The notes below the pieces were generated by a model. The model did not search any database and had not been told where the DNA came from. It was given only the letters and a program-made list of their open reading frames with translations. DNA of 48,020 nt, from contig JAJDDW010000120.1 in assembly GCA_029260115.1 (NCBI GenBank), positions 1 to 48,020 of the forward strand. Reading direction: 5' to 3'. Of the stretch, positions 36,670 to 45,573 are shown piece by piece. The stretch comes from Phycisphaerae bacterium (GTDB lineage Bacteria > Planctomycetota > Phycisphaerae > UBA1845). Made by a program: the position numbers and the translations under genes. The stretch's first letter is position 1. Each line of letters opens with the position of its first letter.

Positions 36670-39600
36670 TTAGGCTGTCGCTGAACGACGACCAAAGTAG
36701 ACTTTACCCGCGACCAATAAGAACAACGCTAAGACAACAAGGCCCCACTGCGACATCGTTGGGATATTGTTGCGGCACTCTCCAAAGATAGCATCATCTG
36801 CACCTGGGCATGTGTCGACGCAATCTAGTACGCCGTCATTATCGCTGTCCCCTTCATCAGCGGCGCCACATCCGCAAAGGCCTGGATCAATCTTGTTTGG
36901 ATCGCTCGGACAACCGTCACAAACATCACCGGTGCCATCATTATCGAGATCCGACTGATTCGAATTCGCATCAATGAGACAGTTGTCGCAGAGATTGCCG
37001 ACACCGTCGCCATCGCCATCTGCTTGATCATCATTCGGAGTCGCAGGACAGTTATCGCACTCATCCGTGAGGCTGTCGCCATCAGTGTTGACATCGCATA
37101 CATCACCAACGCCGTTGCTGCCACAATCTGCCTGATCTTCGTTGTCATCATTCAGACAGTTGTCACAAACGTCGCCATGTGAGTCGCCGTCGCTATTTGC
37201 CTGATCTTCGTTCACGTCATCCGGACAGTTGTCGCACGTATTCGGTACGCCATCGTTGTCATCGTCATCAAGGAACGAACCACCTGCTTGGCTGGCTAAC
37301 GGATTCACGATGTTGACCGTGTAATCTTCCGATTCGCCATAAGTGGCAGCATCACATGCACCTGGATCAGAGTTATAACGCTCGGTCACACGCATACGTG
37401 TGCTACCAAGTGTTGCACCAGCCGGTACAGTAATGTTCGTCGATAACGTGGCATCTGCGCCATCTCCGAGATCAAACGCTTCACCGGCGTCGTCGAAATC
37501 AAGGTCTTGGTTCCAGTCAATCCACGCAAAGACGTGTTCAGTAAAGCCTGCCGAGGAGAACGTTACGTCCAATTGGTACAAAGCGTTTAGTGCAATGTCG
37601 GTCGATTGCGCTGTGTAATCGCCATAGGCACAAGGATCGCCTTCAAATCCAGTACTGTTATTGATTGTATTGAACGTCACATTCGTAATGGCATCATCCG
37701 TGTCGTTCGTCCAACACGTATCACAATAGGCCGGCAATGGTGGCGTGCAATCTAGTGCAACACCGCATGACGCTCCGTCTGCAACAGATACTTCGATATT
37801 ACCAGTGCTGCTACCAAAGCCACCAACAGCCACATAGTAGGTAACACCAGCACCGGAGCACCAAGTAACCGACGATTGTGTACCGCAATCGTCATCGTTG
37901 CCACCGATGCAGATCGGGTTAACACATTCAGCACACCAGACTTGAATCTTTGTGTCGAAGTCAGTGCCTGCGTTGCAAGTAGTGACTGTCAACTCATTAC
38001 CGTTTCCGGTGACCGTGTACCAGATAGCTTGGTTTAACCCTGATGTACCACAGGTCATGCCCGAAAGTGCATCATCAGTGGCCAAGGTATTCGCCGAGAT
38101 GTCACTACCGCCAACGGCAAGACCCAGAGCGGTGCTGCAATCGTCGTTTGCCGGCGGTTGCGGACATGGATTCGGCGTGCAAACCGTTGCGTCACCTTGG
38201 TAATCACCACCAGCACCGGCGCAGTCGCCGGAGTTGAGTTCGGAGCAACTACCAGCATCACAACATGCACCAGTAACGGAGAGCGGTGCGCAATCGAGAT
38301 CAAGTGATGTCGAACCACCACCGTCGCCAGTTCCCCAATCGCCAACCTGGAACCAATATGTGGTTCCGGATGTTGCTGAGAATGCGGTGGCGTCATCATC
38401 TGAGCTAAAGCCCGAATCCAAGCAGTCCAATTCCGTCAATGAATTGCAATCTGGACCCGAATAAATGGATGTAAGTCCATCATAATCTGAACCTAGACCA
38501 AGGCTGTAGTCCACAGCTACGGTCAAACTGCAATCCTGAGTTGGTGTGTAGGTCCACCACGTATCGTTATCCATAGTACCTGCCGTGTTGGCACCGCTAG
38601 AATTGCATGAACCGGCGGGTGGATCAGAAGTCGCACCAGATGTATCAACGATGGCAGTATAAGGAACAGCCGTGATAATGGTTGCGACGTCGCAAGTGTC
38701 AGCTACAGGTGTCGGGCAACTAAATGCTGGACAACTTTCGCCTTCGAACCAACTTCCGCCCAGCGTGTCACATGCAGCCTCCGTCGACGTGCTATCACAT
38801 ATGATGCCGGTACAGCATGCACCTGTTGGAATGGCACAACTAACAGGCGATCCGCAGGTTAAACTATCGTCAGTGACAGATAGTTCCAAGTTACCCGACC
38901 CAGAGAAGCCACCCACTAGAATGTGATATTCCTGGCCAACTTCAGAACACCAAGTGACCGATGATTGCAGGCCGCAGTCGTCATCGTTACCACCAACACA
39001 AACTTCGGGTGAACAAGTACAAAAGACTTGAATCTTCGTATCAAAGTCTGATCCGGCATTACAGGTAGATGCTGTCATCGTATTACCCGTACCGGTAACT
39101 ACGTACCAGACGCCTTGTGCTGGTGTGCTAGTTCCGCAGAAATCGGTGACATCGTCATTGGCTAAAGCGGTATTCGCAGTAGCCGTAGCACCATTCACAG
39201 AAATTGCTTCCGCAGTCCCACAGTCATCATTGGCAGGTGGTTGTGGGCAAGGATTCGGTGAACATGACGTACTTGGCCCCTGCCAATCACCCACACAACT
39301 TGTTTCTGTGCCTACTGCACAACTGCCATCTCCCGGACAACATGCACCAATAGGACAAGCTGCACAGGTAGCTGTAGCCGTATAGTCACCGTCGCATGGA
39401 GCGCCAGAGAACACATCGGGGGATACAAACAAGTACCAAGTACCGGCTGGTATACATGCTGTTACATTGGCTGGTTCACATTCACCGGCAGTCGCAGAAG
39501 TTAGGAAAGACGTGACGTTGTTACAGTCGTCAACGCCGCCAGTATCCACAATCCCAAAGAGAACGGGGAATTCCGCTTCAACGGCCCAGGTTAGCTGGGT

Positions 39601-41778
39601 TTCAGCAGCCACAGTGATTTTGTACCAGTCGGTATCACGTAATTGATCGACACCATTTAAGTATGTTCCGCCCGTACCGCATACGGTTTCATCACATGTG
39701 ATGTCGGTAAAGAATGGGAACGATGAAGAACAAATGGCCGGACAAGATACTGCCGCATCAGCAGCACAGACGCTATCCCATGCCCCGTTACAGCAGAAGG
39801 AGTCGTTTCCACAGACAATAGCTTCACAAGCCGCATCGTCACAGCCTACTCCGCCATTATCAATACAGCAGTTGCTATTGGTTGCAGGTACTGGACTATT
39901 GCATCCACCATTGGTGGTATCTACATAATCAGGTCCGCACTCGGCTTCACCTTCAGCGGAAGATCCGGCTGGACAACCTACGACACAAGGGCAAGGATCA
40001 GGCGAACAAGCTGAATTATTGCCGAGATAATTTCCGCCGTCGGCAGCACATTGCGAAGGTGTTTTTACGGTGCAACCACCTACATTTGGATCACAGCAGG
40101 CACCGGTAATGGAACCACAGGGTGGATCAATATCCGCGCAAAACGTGTTGGCTGTAAAGCGCAAAGGCGATGGGCAATCAGACTGGACACAATCCTCACA
40201 AGTCAGATTCAAATCATCACAACATGCACCGTATGGTGCCGGGCCAGCGTTACCGCCGATGCAGAACGCAGTATGGAATTCCTGGTCAAATGGATCCGGG
40301 AAAGCATTGTGCAATGGAACTCCGTAAACTCCGCCAGTTAGATAATCGACATAAATCGGAGAACTGCCGGAACCAGGCGTAGTAACCCACCAGCCGGTAT
40401 CAAACTGACCGGTACCAAGCGGAAGTTCCTGAACTACACGCATACCAATCCAATACGTTCCAGCAGGAAGGGATACATTGAGACCACCAATAGTATAAAG
40501 CCAAATCGGATCACCAAAAAGTACATCGCCGGTATCAATTCGTGCGGCATTTACATCTAGCACTACTGAGTGAATAGTGCCAGGTCCCATGCTTGGGCCG
40601 TCTGCGTATAGAATGGTGTAGTCAGCTTTGCCGCCCCAGTTGAAACCAAATGGCTCATTACCCCACCATTGAAGATCGGTGATATTCGAATCGGCATTTA
40701 AAACGAAATCGTCAACAATCCAAGTCGGGCCAGGAGTGCTATTGTCACGATTACGAACGCTAAGAAGGGCGCTTGAGGTACTCAACGGCCCGCCGTTGGA
40801 GAACAAAGAACTTTCGCATGGGTCAACTGGACAAGTAAAACCACCATTACAATCTTCGCCAGCGAAAAACGAGCCATTACAAGTGAGCTGGTCGGAGTTA
40901 GTGCAAACACCAGCTTCACAACACGCTCCGGACACGGCTACTGGATCGCAATTATCATTGATAGTAAGGACGATTGTGCTTCCAGCGGGTGGACCAGCGG
41001 CATTGAATTCGATGACGTTTACCTTATACGTCGCTCCGATAGTTGTCGTTAGGCACAGGCATGATGAACGTTCTTGTCCGGCTGCCCCGTCATGGCACGA
41101 GGCATTGGCATTGCTATCGGCGCCAAAAGCCCCGTCGCCGCAATCGTCGTTTTCGACAATCAACGCAGCGCAATCACCTGTGTACACGTCCATAATGGTG
41201 TCAAAGTCCGACCCACAAAGCTCGATAGAGGTTTGTGTAGAAGTAGCCACAAACTCAAACCATCCGCCATGATCTACATAGTTGGCACTGGATGGGACAG
41301 CGATAGTCATAGGGTCTGTGCAACTGTGGTCAGTTCGAGCCGCAGCAGCGCCTTTGACGGGATTTATGACAGCTCGGGTTACAGGACGGTGCTCCAGAAA
41401 TGCAATATTGGAAACACTGCCTGTATCTGTCGACTCGAATACTGTTTCTAAGAATTTTTCCTTAGAAACCACAACAGCGGTGGCCTTGCCGTGTACGGTA
41501 GTGACAAGCGCATATACTTCATCGCTCGACAATGCCAACGAAACAGTCAAACCACCATCTAGTTCGATATCTGCTTTGTCGCCATAAACCACTGATAGTA
41601 ATACGCCGTTTGGCTCGACGGTGGATTTAGAGTTGTTTACCACAGCGTTGCCGCCGCCATCGATCAACAAACGAACAGCGGTCTTGCCATTCCCCGCTGC
41701 GAAGGCACAAGAAGCTATGCAGGCTACCCCTACACAAGCTAACCAAGTATTCCATTTTCGCGCTTTCCCGTTTCGCAT
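36670..41778 (-). CDS. Giant secreted multi-domain protein with IPTL-CTERM tail
   Basis: 1702 residues from ATG 41778 (GGAAAGGAAAGGG just upstream). Signal peptide ~1-28. Then a module ATSTQTSIELCGSDFDT... (~165-285), about six Cys-rich GACC...NPCP units alternating with beta-sandwich domains, two of them near-identical (ANDDC...SSVTWCS), a GEVED-like domain (~1350-1490: HVFAWIDWNQDLDFDDAGE), at least five thrombospondin type 3 calcium repeats (~1500-1665: DNDGVPNTCDNCP) and at 1672 IPTMSQWG, a hydrophobic helix and GRR: an IPTL-CTERM signal, handled by an exosortase-like system. Likely cell-surface or matrix protein. No catalytic site seen. Confidence 0.88.
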   Translation of the reverse strand: MRNGKARKWNTWLACVGVACIASCAFAAGNGKTAVRLLIDGGGNAVVNNSKSTVEPNGVLLSVVYGDKADIELDGGLTVSLALSSDEVYALVTTVHGKATAVVVSKEKFLETVFESTDTGSVSNIAFLEHRPVTRAVINPVKGAAAARTDHSCTDPMTIAVPSSANYVDHGGWFEFVATSTQTSIELCGSDFDTIMDVYTGDCAALIVENDDCGDGAFGADSNANASCHDGAAGQERSSCLCLTTTIGATYKVNVIEFNAAGPPAGSTIVLTINDNCDPVAVSGACCEAGVCTNSDQLTCNGSFFAGEDCNGGFTCPVDPCESSLFSNGGPLSTSSALLSVRNRDNSTPGPTWIVDDFVLNADSNITDLQWWGNEPFGFNWGGKADYTILYADGPSMGPGTIHSVVLDVNAARIDTGDVLFGDPIWLYTIGGLNVSLPAGTYWIGMRVVQELPLGTGQFDTGWWVTTPGSGSSPIYVDYLTGGVYGVPLHNAFPDPFDQEFHTAFCIGGNAGPAPYGACCDDLNLTCEDCVQSDCPSPLRFTANTFCADIDPPCGSITGACCDPNVGGCTVKTPSQCAADGGNYLGNNSACSPDPCPCVVGCPAGSSAEGEAECGPDYVDTTNGGCNSPVPATNSNCCIDNGGVGCDDAACEAIVCGNDSFCCNGAWDSVCAADAAVSCPAICSSSFPFFTDITCDETVCGTGGTYLNGVDQLRDTDWYKITVAAETQLTWAVEAEFPVLFGIVDTGGVDDCNNVTSFLTSATAGECEPANVTACIPAGTWYLFVSPDVFSGAPCDGDYTATATCAACPIGACCPGDGSCAVGTETSCVGDWQGPSTSCSPNPCPQPPANDDCGTAEAISVNGATATANTALANDDVTDFCGTSTPAQGVWYVVTGTGNTMTASTCNAGSDFDTKIQVFCTCSPEVCVGGNDDDCGLQSSVTWCSEVGQEYHILVGGFSGSGNLELSVTDDSLTCGSPVSCAIPTGACCTGIICDSTSTEAACDTLGGSWFEGESCPAFSCPTPVADTCDVATIITAVPYTAIVDTSGATSDPPAGSCNSSGANTAGTMDNDTWWTYTPTQDCSLTVAVDYSLGLGSDYDGLTSIYSGPDCNSLTELDCLDSGFSSDDDATAFSATSGTTYWFQVGDWGTGDGGGSTSLDLDCAPLSVTGACCDAGSCSELNSGDCAGAGGDYQGDATVCTPNPCPQPPANDDCSTALGLAVGGSDISANTLATDDALSGMTCGTSGLNQAIWYTVTGNGNELTVTTCNAGTDFDTKIQVWCAECVNPICIGGNDDDCGTQSSVTWCSGAGVTYYVAVGGFGSSTGNIEVSVADGASCGVALDCTPPLPAYCDTCWTNDTDDAITNVTFNTINNSTGFEGDPCAYGDYTAQSTDIALNALYQLDVTFSSAGFTEHVFAWIDWNQDLDFDDAGEAFDLGDGADATLSTNITVPAGATLGSTRMRVTERYNSDPGACDAATYGESEDYTVNIVNPLASQAGGSFLDDDDNDGVPNTCDNCPDDVNEDQANSDGDSHGDVCDNCLNDDNEDQADCGSNGVGDVCDVNTDGDSLTDECDNCPATPNDDQADGDGDGVGNLCDNCLIDANSNQSDLDNDGTGDVCDGCPSDPNKIDPGLCGCGAADEGDSDNDGVLDCVDTCPGADDAIFGECRNNIPTMSQWGLVVLALFLLVAGKVYFGRRSATA

Positions 41779-42304
41779 TGTCCCTTTCCTTTCCATCCTG
41801 TAGTTGAAGTGTGCTTTAACTCCCACGAACCCGCGCATGATGCGTTGGCCCTGATTTAGCTAAGTGCATTATGTTTATGCCTACGCACCATATCGTGGCA
41901 ACTCGACGCAAGTTGTCCCATGGGCCGTGAACGGACTAAAATGTTAGTGCAGTTGGAAAGTGAGCGAGGGTCAGTTCGTCCTATCCTCTCTCCCTTCCCT
42001 ATCCTCTCTGGTCGGTACCATGAAATATTTGTTCGGCCTTCTTAATTTGGATATGCTAGCTCCACAAAGCGCATATTCCACAAACTAAACGGCCAAACTG
42101 CGATTTCAGTATTGTCAACGCTGCTCAACTGGGCCGATAATACCATGGCACAGGGTCATTATGGACAAATCAATTCTGTAAAGCAAGATAAAAATATGGA
42201 TAAATGTTCAAGATGCACGGTAATCGCACATTAATTTGAACCTTTTTGCCAATTATAACGATTTTGGTGGTTTTGATACATTTTGAGAAGTCGTCGAATG
42301 GTGA
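41779..42304. other. Non-coding stretch upstream of the giant-protein gene
   Basis: Contains the promoter region of the minus-strand gene, but no clear -35/-10 pair stands out. A tandem CCTATCCTCTCT repeat lies at ~41980-42010. No gene seen. Confidence 0.5.
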
Positions 42305-42625
42305 CTGTCACCGGGATATGTTAAAACGGGGCTTATGAGGAGGCTGAGATTCGCCACGAAACTCTTCCTGTAAGAAGTGAGGAAGATATGGCGAATCATC
42401 TCAATAGGGAAGAGATACGTCCGATACTACCATTGCATGCTCTTGGCTGGTCCTATCGGTTGATCGTGGTATACACCGGGACACCGCCTCACTACGTACG
42501 GCTAGCTGAGCATCTTCAGGGAATGTTTCTATTGATGGTGCGGACAAAAATCGCCCCCCCCACCTGCTCGTATCCTGCCCCAAACGTTGAACCATTTGCT
42601 CAGTTATGTGCAGGTCAGTTTGATC
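42305..42625 (+). pseudogene. IS21-type IstA 5' relic
   Basis: ATG at 42388 with AGGAAG upstream begins MANHLNREEIRPILPLHALGWSYRLI, the helix-turn-helix start of IstA-like transposases. The frame drifts after VVYTG and the rest of istA and all of istB are absent. A short palindrome (gtgactgtcac, near 42301) marks the probable element end. The relic abuts the 3' end of the protease gene at 42630. Confidence 0.65.
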
Positions 42626-42629
42626 ATGA

Positions 42630-44948
42630 TCACTCACAACTACCGACTGGCGGCACACACGTTCCAGTCAGGCAATCCGTCACACCAGCGCCAAAGGGCG
42701 AGCCGGCAAAGCCACTCACCGCACGAAGAATATCGCCACCACTTACTATGCCATTCGGCAATGCGCCTTCGGTATCTATTCGCGCAACGATAGCAGAACC
42801 AGCGACGAGGCTAAATTTTTGAACAGCGGCGACGATATCACTGGCAGTATTCAATCCATCTGGAGCTGTCCAAGTGCCGCTCACGAGTCCACCGACCGTA
42901 TCGCCTTGTTGGCGTCCAGCGCCAAATTGCGGTGGTGTTGTGGGAATGGATAGTACTGAAGAAAACGTAGTGCCATCGGTTGTCATAGAAATGTCATACA
43001 GGTTACCGGGGACGACACTACAGCCTCTTACATGCAAGCCGGCGGTAATACCACTTAGATCGCAGTAATAAGTCGGATCACCAGCCGCAGGTAACGGACC
43101 ATCGATGAGTACGGCGTACCAACCATCGGGCCCGAGATCAGTTAGGGATGAGCAGTCTACATACTTTGCCGTGCCACTGACACGCGCGACGCGTGTGGCC
43201 ACTAGTGCACTACCATTGATGGTGGGGTCAAAGGATACGTATCGATCTTTGCTTAGCCCAGGTTCGCCAACTAAAGCGGACGGCGAAATCGTAGCACCCG
43301 AATTACAACTGCTATTTGATAAGGAAAGAACAATGCTTCCACCGCTAGGAGGTGGATCAGAGGGATACGCAAACACATTAAGACGGTAAGTATTCCCAGG
43401 CGTGGTTGGTAGGCACATGCACGAGGTTAGGTTAGCAGAGTTATAGCATGATGCGCTTGGGTCGCTATTTGCGCCGAATGTACCATCATTGCAATCATCA
43501 TTCTCGGCGAGCATCGTGGTGCACGCTGCATTGTAACTATCCAGGACGGTGTCGAAGCTAGAGCCGCAAAGCTCGATGGAAGTCGCTGTCGAGGTGGCCA
43601 CAAATTCAAACCAACCATCATGATCAACATAGGTCGCGCTGGACGGTACAGGAACCGTCTGCGCGGTATCGCAAATTCCGACACAAACGCCACCGGCACA
43701 TGCTTCACCAGCAGGGCAACTGATTGGTTCATTGGAACAGATGTCTACCGTACAAATATCCGTGGTACATGGATCATTGTCATCGCAGTCGGCATCAATA
43801 CTGCAGGGGCCAAGCTTGGAGCATATCTCCGCGCAAATGAGGTCTATCGGAACGCCACGATTGGGGCAATTTGCGCAGTGGTGCAAAGCGATGACTTCGT
43901 GACTTGATCGCGCAAGTACCGGCGAGCCTGAGCTGCCTCCCTCCGTATCACATTGGTAGCCGACGTCACTATAGCCGGAACCAGAACATGGCGCGTCGAA
44001 GGTTGTCACATGACAGAGACCGTCGAGATCAGCAGGGTCAGAGCTATCGATGCCAAGTTCTTTAGCTCGGCCGGAAGGATGTTGAGGAATATAAATCTCC
44101 TCGCCTATAACAGCAGTGCGGTTATCTATGTTCAGAAAGCCATATGTTCCAGCCGGGTTCCCAGTTGTGACCTGTACAAGTGCATAGTCTAAATCGGCAT
44201 TGTCCTGTATAAACGTAGCCCCAGAAATGACGGTTCCGCCATGGCACAATTGGCAGTTGCCGTCGAGGCAATTGGGTGCTTCCGCCATGAATTCGTAATC
44301 AGTGTTAAGTGCATCAGAAGCAGAGGTAATGCAATGTTCGTTGGTAATGAAATGATTGTTAGCCGACGCTAACCAGCCGGTGCACAAAGAACTACCCTGG
44401 ACTAATAATCGTGCGACAGCGCGACTACGATCGTATTCTATGGGGTGGGATGTTTGGTAACATACTGCGTTCAATTTGTCGTCTGCGCCACAAATAGCTT
44501 GGGACTGGCGGTTGCCGAACGCTGCGTTGCCAGCGACATACTCATCTATCTCAAATCCTTTGCCGAGCGTGTGAACTTTAGTAACGTATTCGATAATCGC
44601 AGTATCACCTTTGATGTGCTGCGCCCAGAATTTGCCCGCTTCCATTTTTCCTAGACCGCGTAGCGTATACTGTTGACCGCCTTGTGCGTCTGAGATGGTA
44701 ACGGAGTTCCCATCTGCCAATGCGAAATCCGCGAAGTGAATAGCGATGTAGGACGCACCGGCGTGATGGATTTCAAAGACTCGACTACGGTCGGTACTGT
44801 AGCCCTCACTCTCGAAATTCAAATTCGAGTCAATGCTGATTGGTAAATGATCACCTACTTTTAATGGAGCCTGTGCCCAAATTGGGCTAGCCGACACAGA
44901 CAATAAAATAGTCATTATGGGTAATGAACAATTGAGGCGTTTCAACAT
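42630..44948 (-). CDS. Secreted trypsin-like serine protease with planctomycete modules
   Basis: 772 residues, AAGGAG 5 bases before ATG 44948, signal peptide to about residue 25 (SPIWA-Q). Protease domain ~170-375 of the S1 fold: H205 (ITNEHC), D254 (DYALVQV), S340 (GGSSGSP), several disulfide cysteines; resembles bacterial lysyl-endopeptidase-like enzymes. A Cys-rich linker (DADCDDNDPCTTDICT) follows, then a module (~430-545) shared with the 1702-aa protein and a C-terminal module (~560-772) shared with the 805-aa protein. The tail contains paired DI..V..F segments resembling a dockerin. Exported, presumably degrading extracellular protein. Confidence 0.88.
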   Translation of the reverse strand: MLKRLNCSLPIMTILLSVSASPIWAQAPLKVGDHLPISIDSNLNFESEGYSTDRSRVFEIHHAGASYIAIHFADFALADGNSVTISDAQGGQQYTLRGLGKMEAGKFWAQHIKGDTAIIEYVTKVHTLGKGFEIDEYVAGNAAFGNRQSQAICGADDKLNAVCYQTSHPIEYDRSRAVARLLVQGSSLCTGWLASANNHFITNEHCITSASDALNTDYEFMAEAPNCLDGNCQLCHGGTVISGATFIQDNADLDYALVQVTTGNPAGTYGFLNIDNRTAVIGEEIYIPQHPSGRAKELGIDSSDPADLDGLCHVTTFDAPCSGSGYSDVGYQCDTEGGSSGSPVLARSSHEVIALHHCANCPNRGVPIDLICAEICSKLGPCSIDADCDDNDPCTTDICTVDICSNEPISCPAGEACAGGVCVGICDTAQTVPVPSSATYVDHDGWFEFVATSTATSIELCGSSFDTVLDSYNAACTTMLAENDDCNDGTFGANSDPSASCYNSANLTSCMCLPTTPGNTYRLNVFAYPSDPPPSGGSIVLSLSNSSCNSGATISPSALVGEPGLSKDRYVSFDPTINGSALVATRVARVSGTAKYVDCSSLTDLGPDGWYAVLIDGPLPAAGDPTYYCDLSGITAGLHVRGCSVVPGNLYDISMTTDGTTFSSVLSIPTTPPQFGAGRQQGDTVGGLVSGTWTAPDGLNTASDIVAAVQKFSLVAGSAIVARIDTEGALPNGIVSGGDILRAVSGFAGSPFGAGVTDCLTGTCVPPVGSCE

Positions 44949-45573
44949 GGTGACTCCTTCAAATCTAATGTTAGCTATATATATGTTAATGTTTTAGTCT
45001 CTGACTTAAAGTTGACTGTGATTCACTACTCCACTTCTATATTATCGAATATAGCGACACGAGATTTTCGATGCAAGCATAAATTCGTTAAACATCGCTG
45101 TGTTATGCTATTCATCTAACAACTAGCTGATAAATCATCGTATTGAGTTGATACGAGTATCTTCAGAACTTTCTGAGCAAACAATTCAAGCTTACATGCT
45201 TGTTCCGAAGTTGGTTTTCTGTCTTTGAGATACCATTTTTAGGGTGGTCCCAACATCGATCCATCAGTTTGATGATCGTGAGTATGCCTGCATCAGCCAT
45301 AGACGAGAACTGGTTCCTAATCACTGGAATTTGCGGAAACCATAGCGGAAACCATAATTGAAATCTGACCCCCAGCGAATTCGCTTAGGAACACCAGATG
45401 GCTATGCCGGAGAAGAAACCGATTTTCTCCTTAGAAAATGGGTAAGCGTCAAGCACCGTATGTGTAACATATGTACTGGTTTTATCGTGGGGAAAGCCAT
45501 GTTAAAAACCCACGTAAACCGCGCCTCAGTCGACCTATTACAGCCGCAGATTCAATAGTTAGGCGCCGAAAAC
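44949..45573. other. Intergenic region, mostly unexplained
   Basis: Promoter and leader of the protease gene lie at its left end (TATATATA near 44980). A direct repeat GCGGAAACCATA occurs twice in tandem near 45333-45356. The 66-codon frame at 45358 has no ribosome site and no recognised features. Confidence 0.45.

Noticed and set aside
36825..40400. Tandem DNA repeats or CRISPR within the giant-protein gene
   Set aside because: The periodicity comes from protein repeats (thrombospondin-3 and GACC units) and is degenerate at DNA level, without spacers.
45358..45558. Plus-strand open frame of 66 codons
   Set aside because: No ribosome site, no recognisable features, inside an otherwise unremarkable intergenic region.
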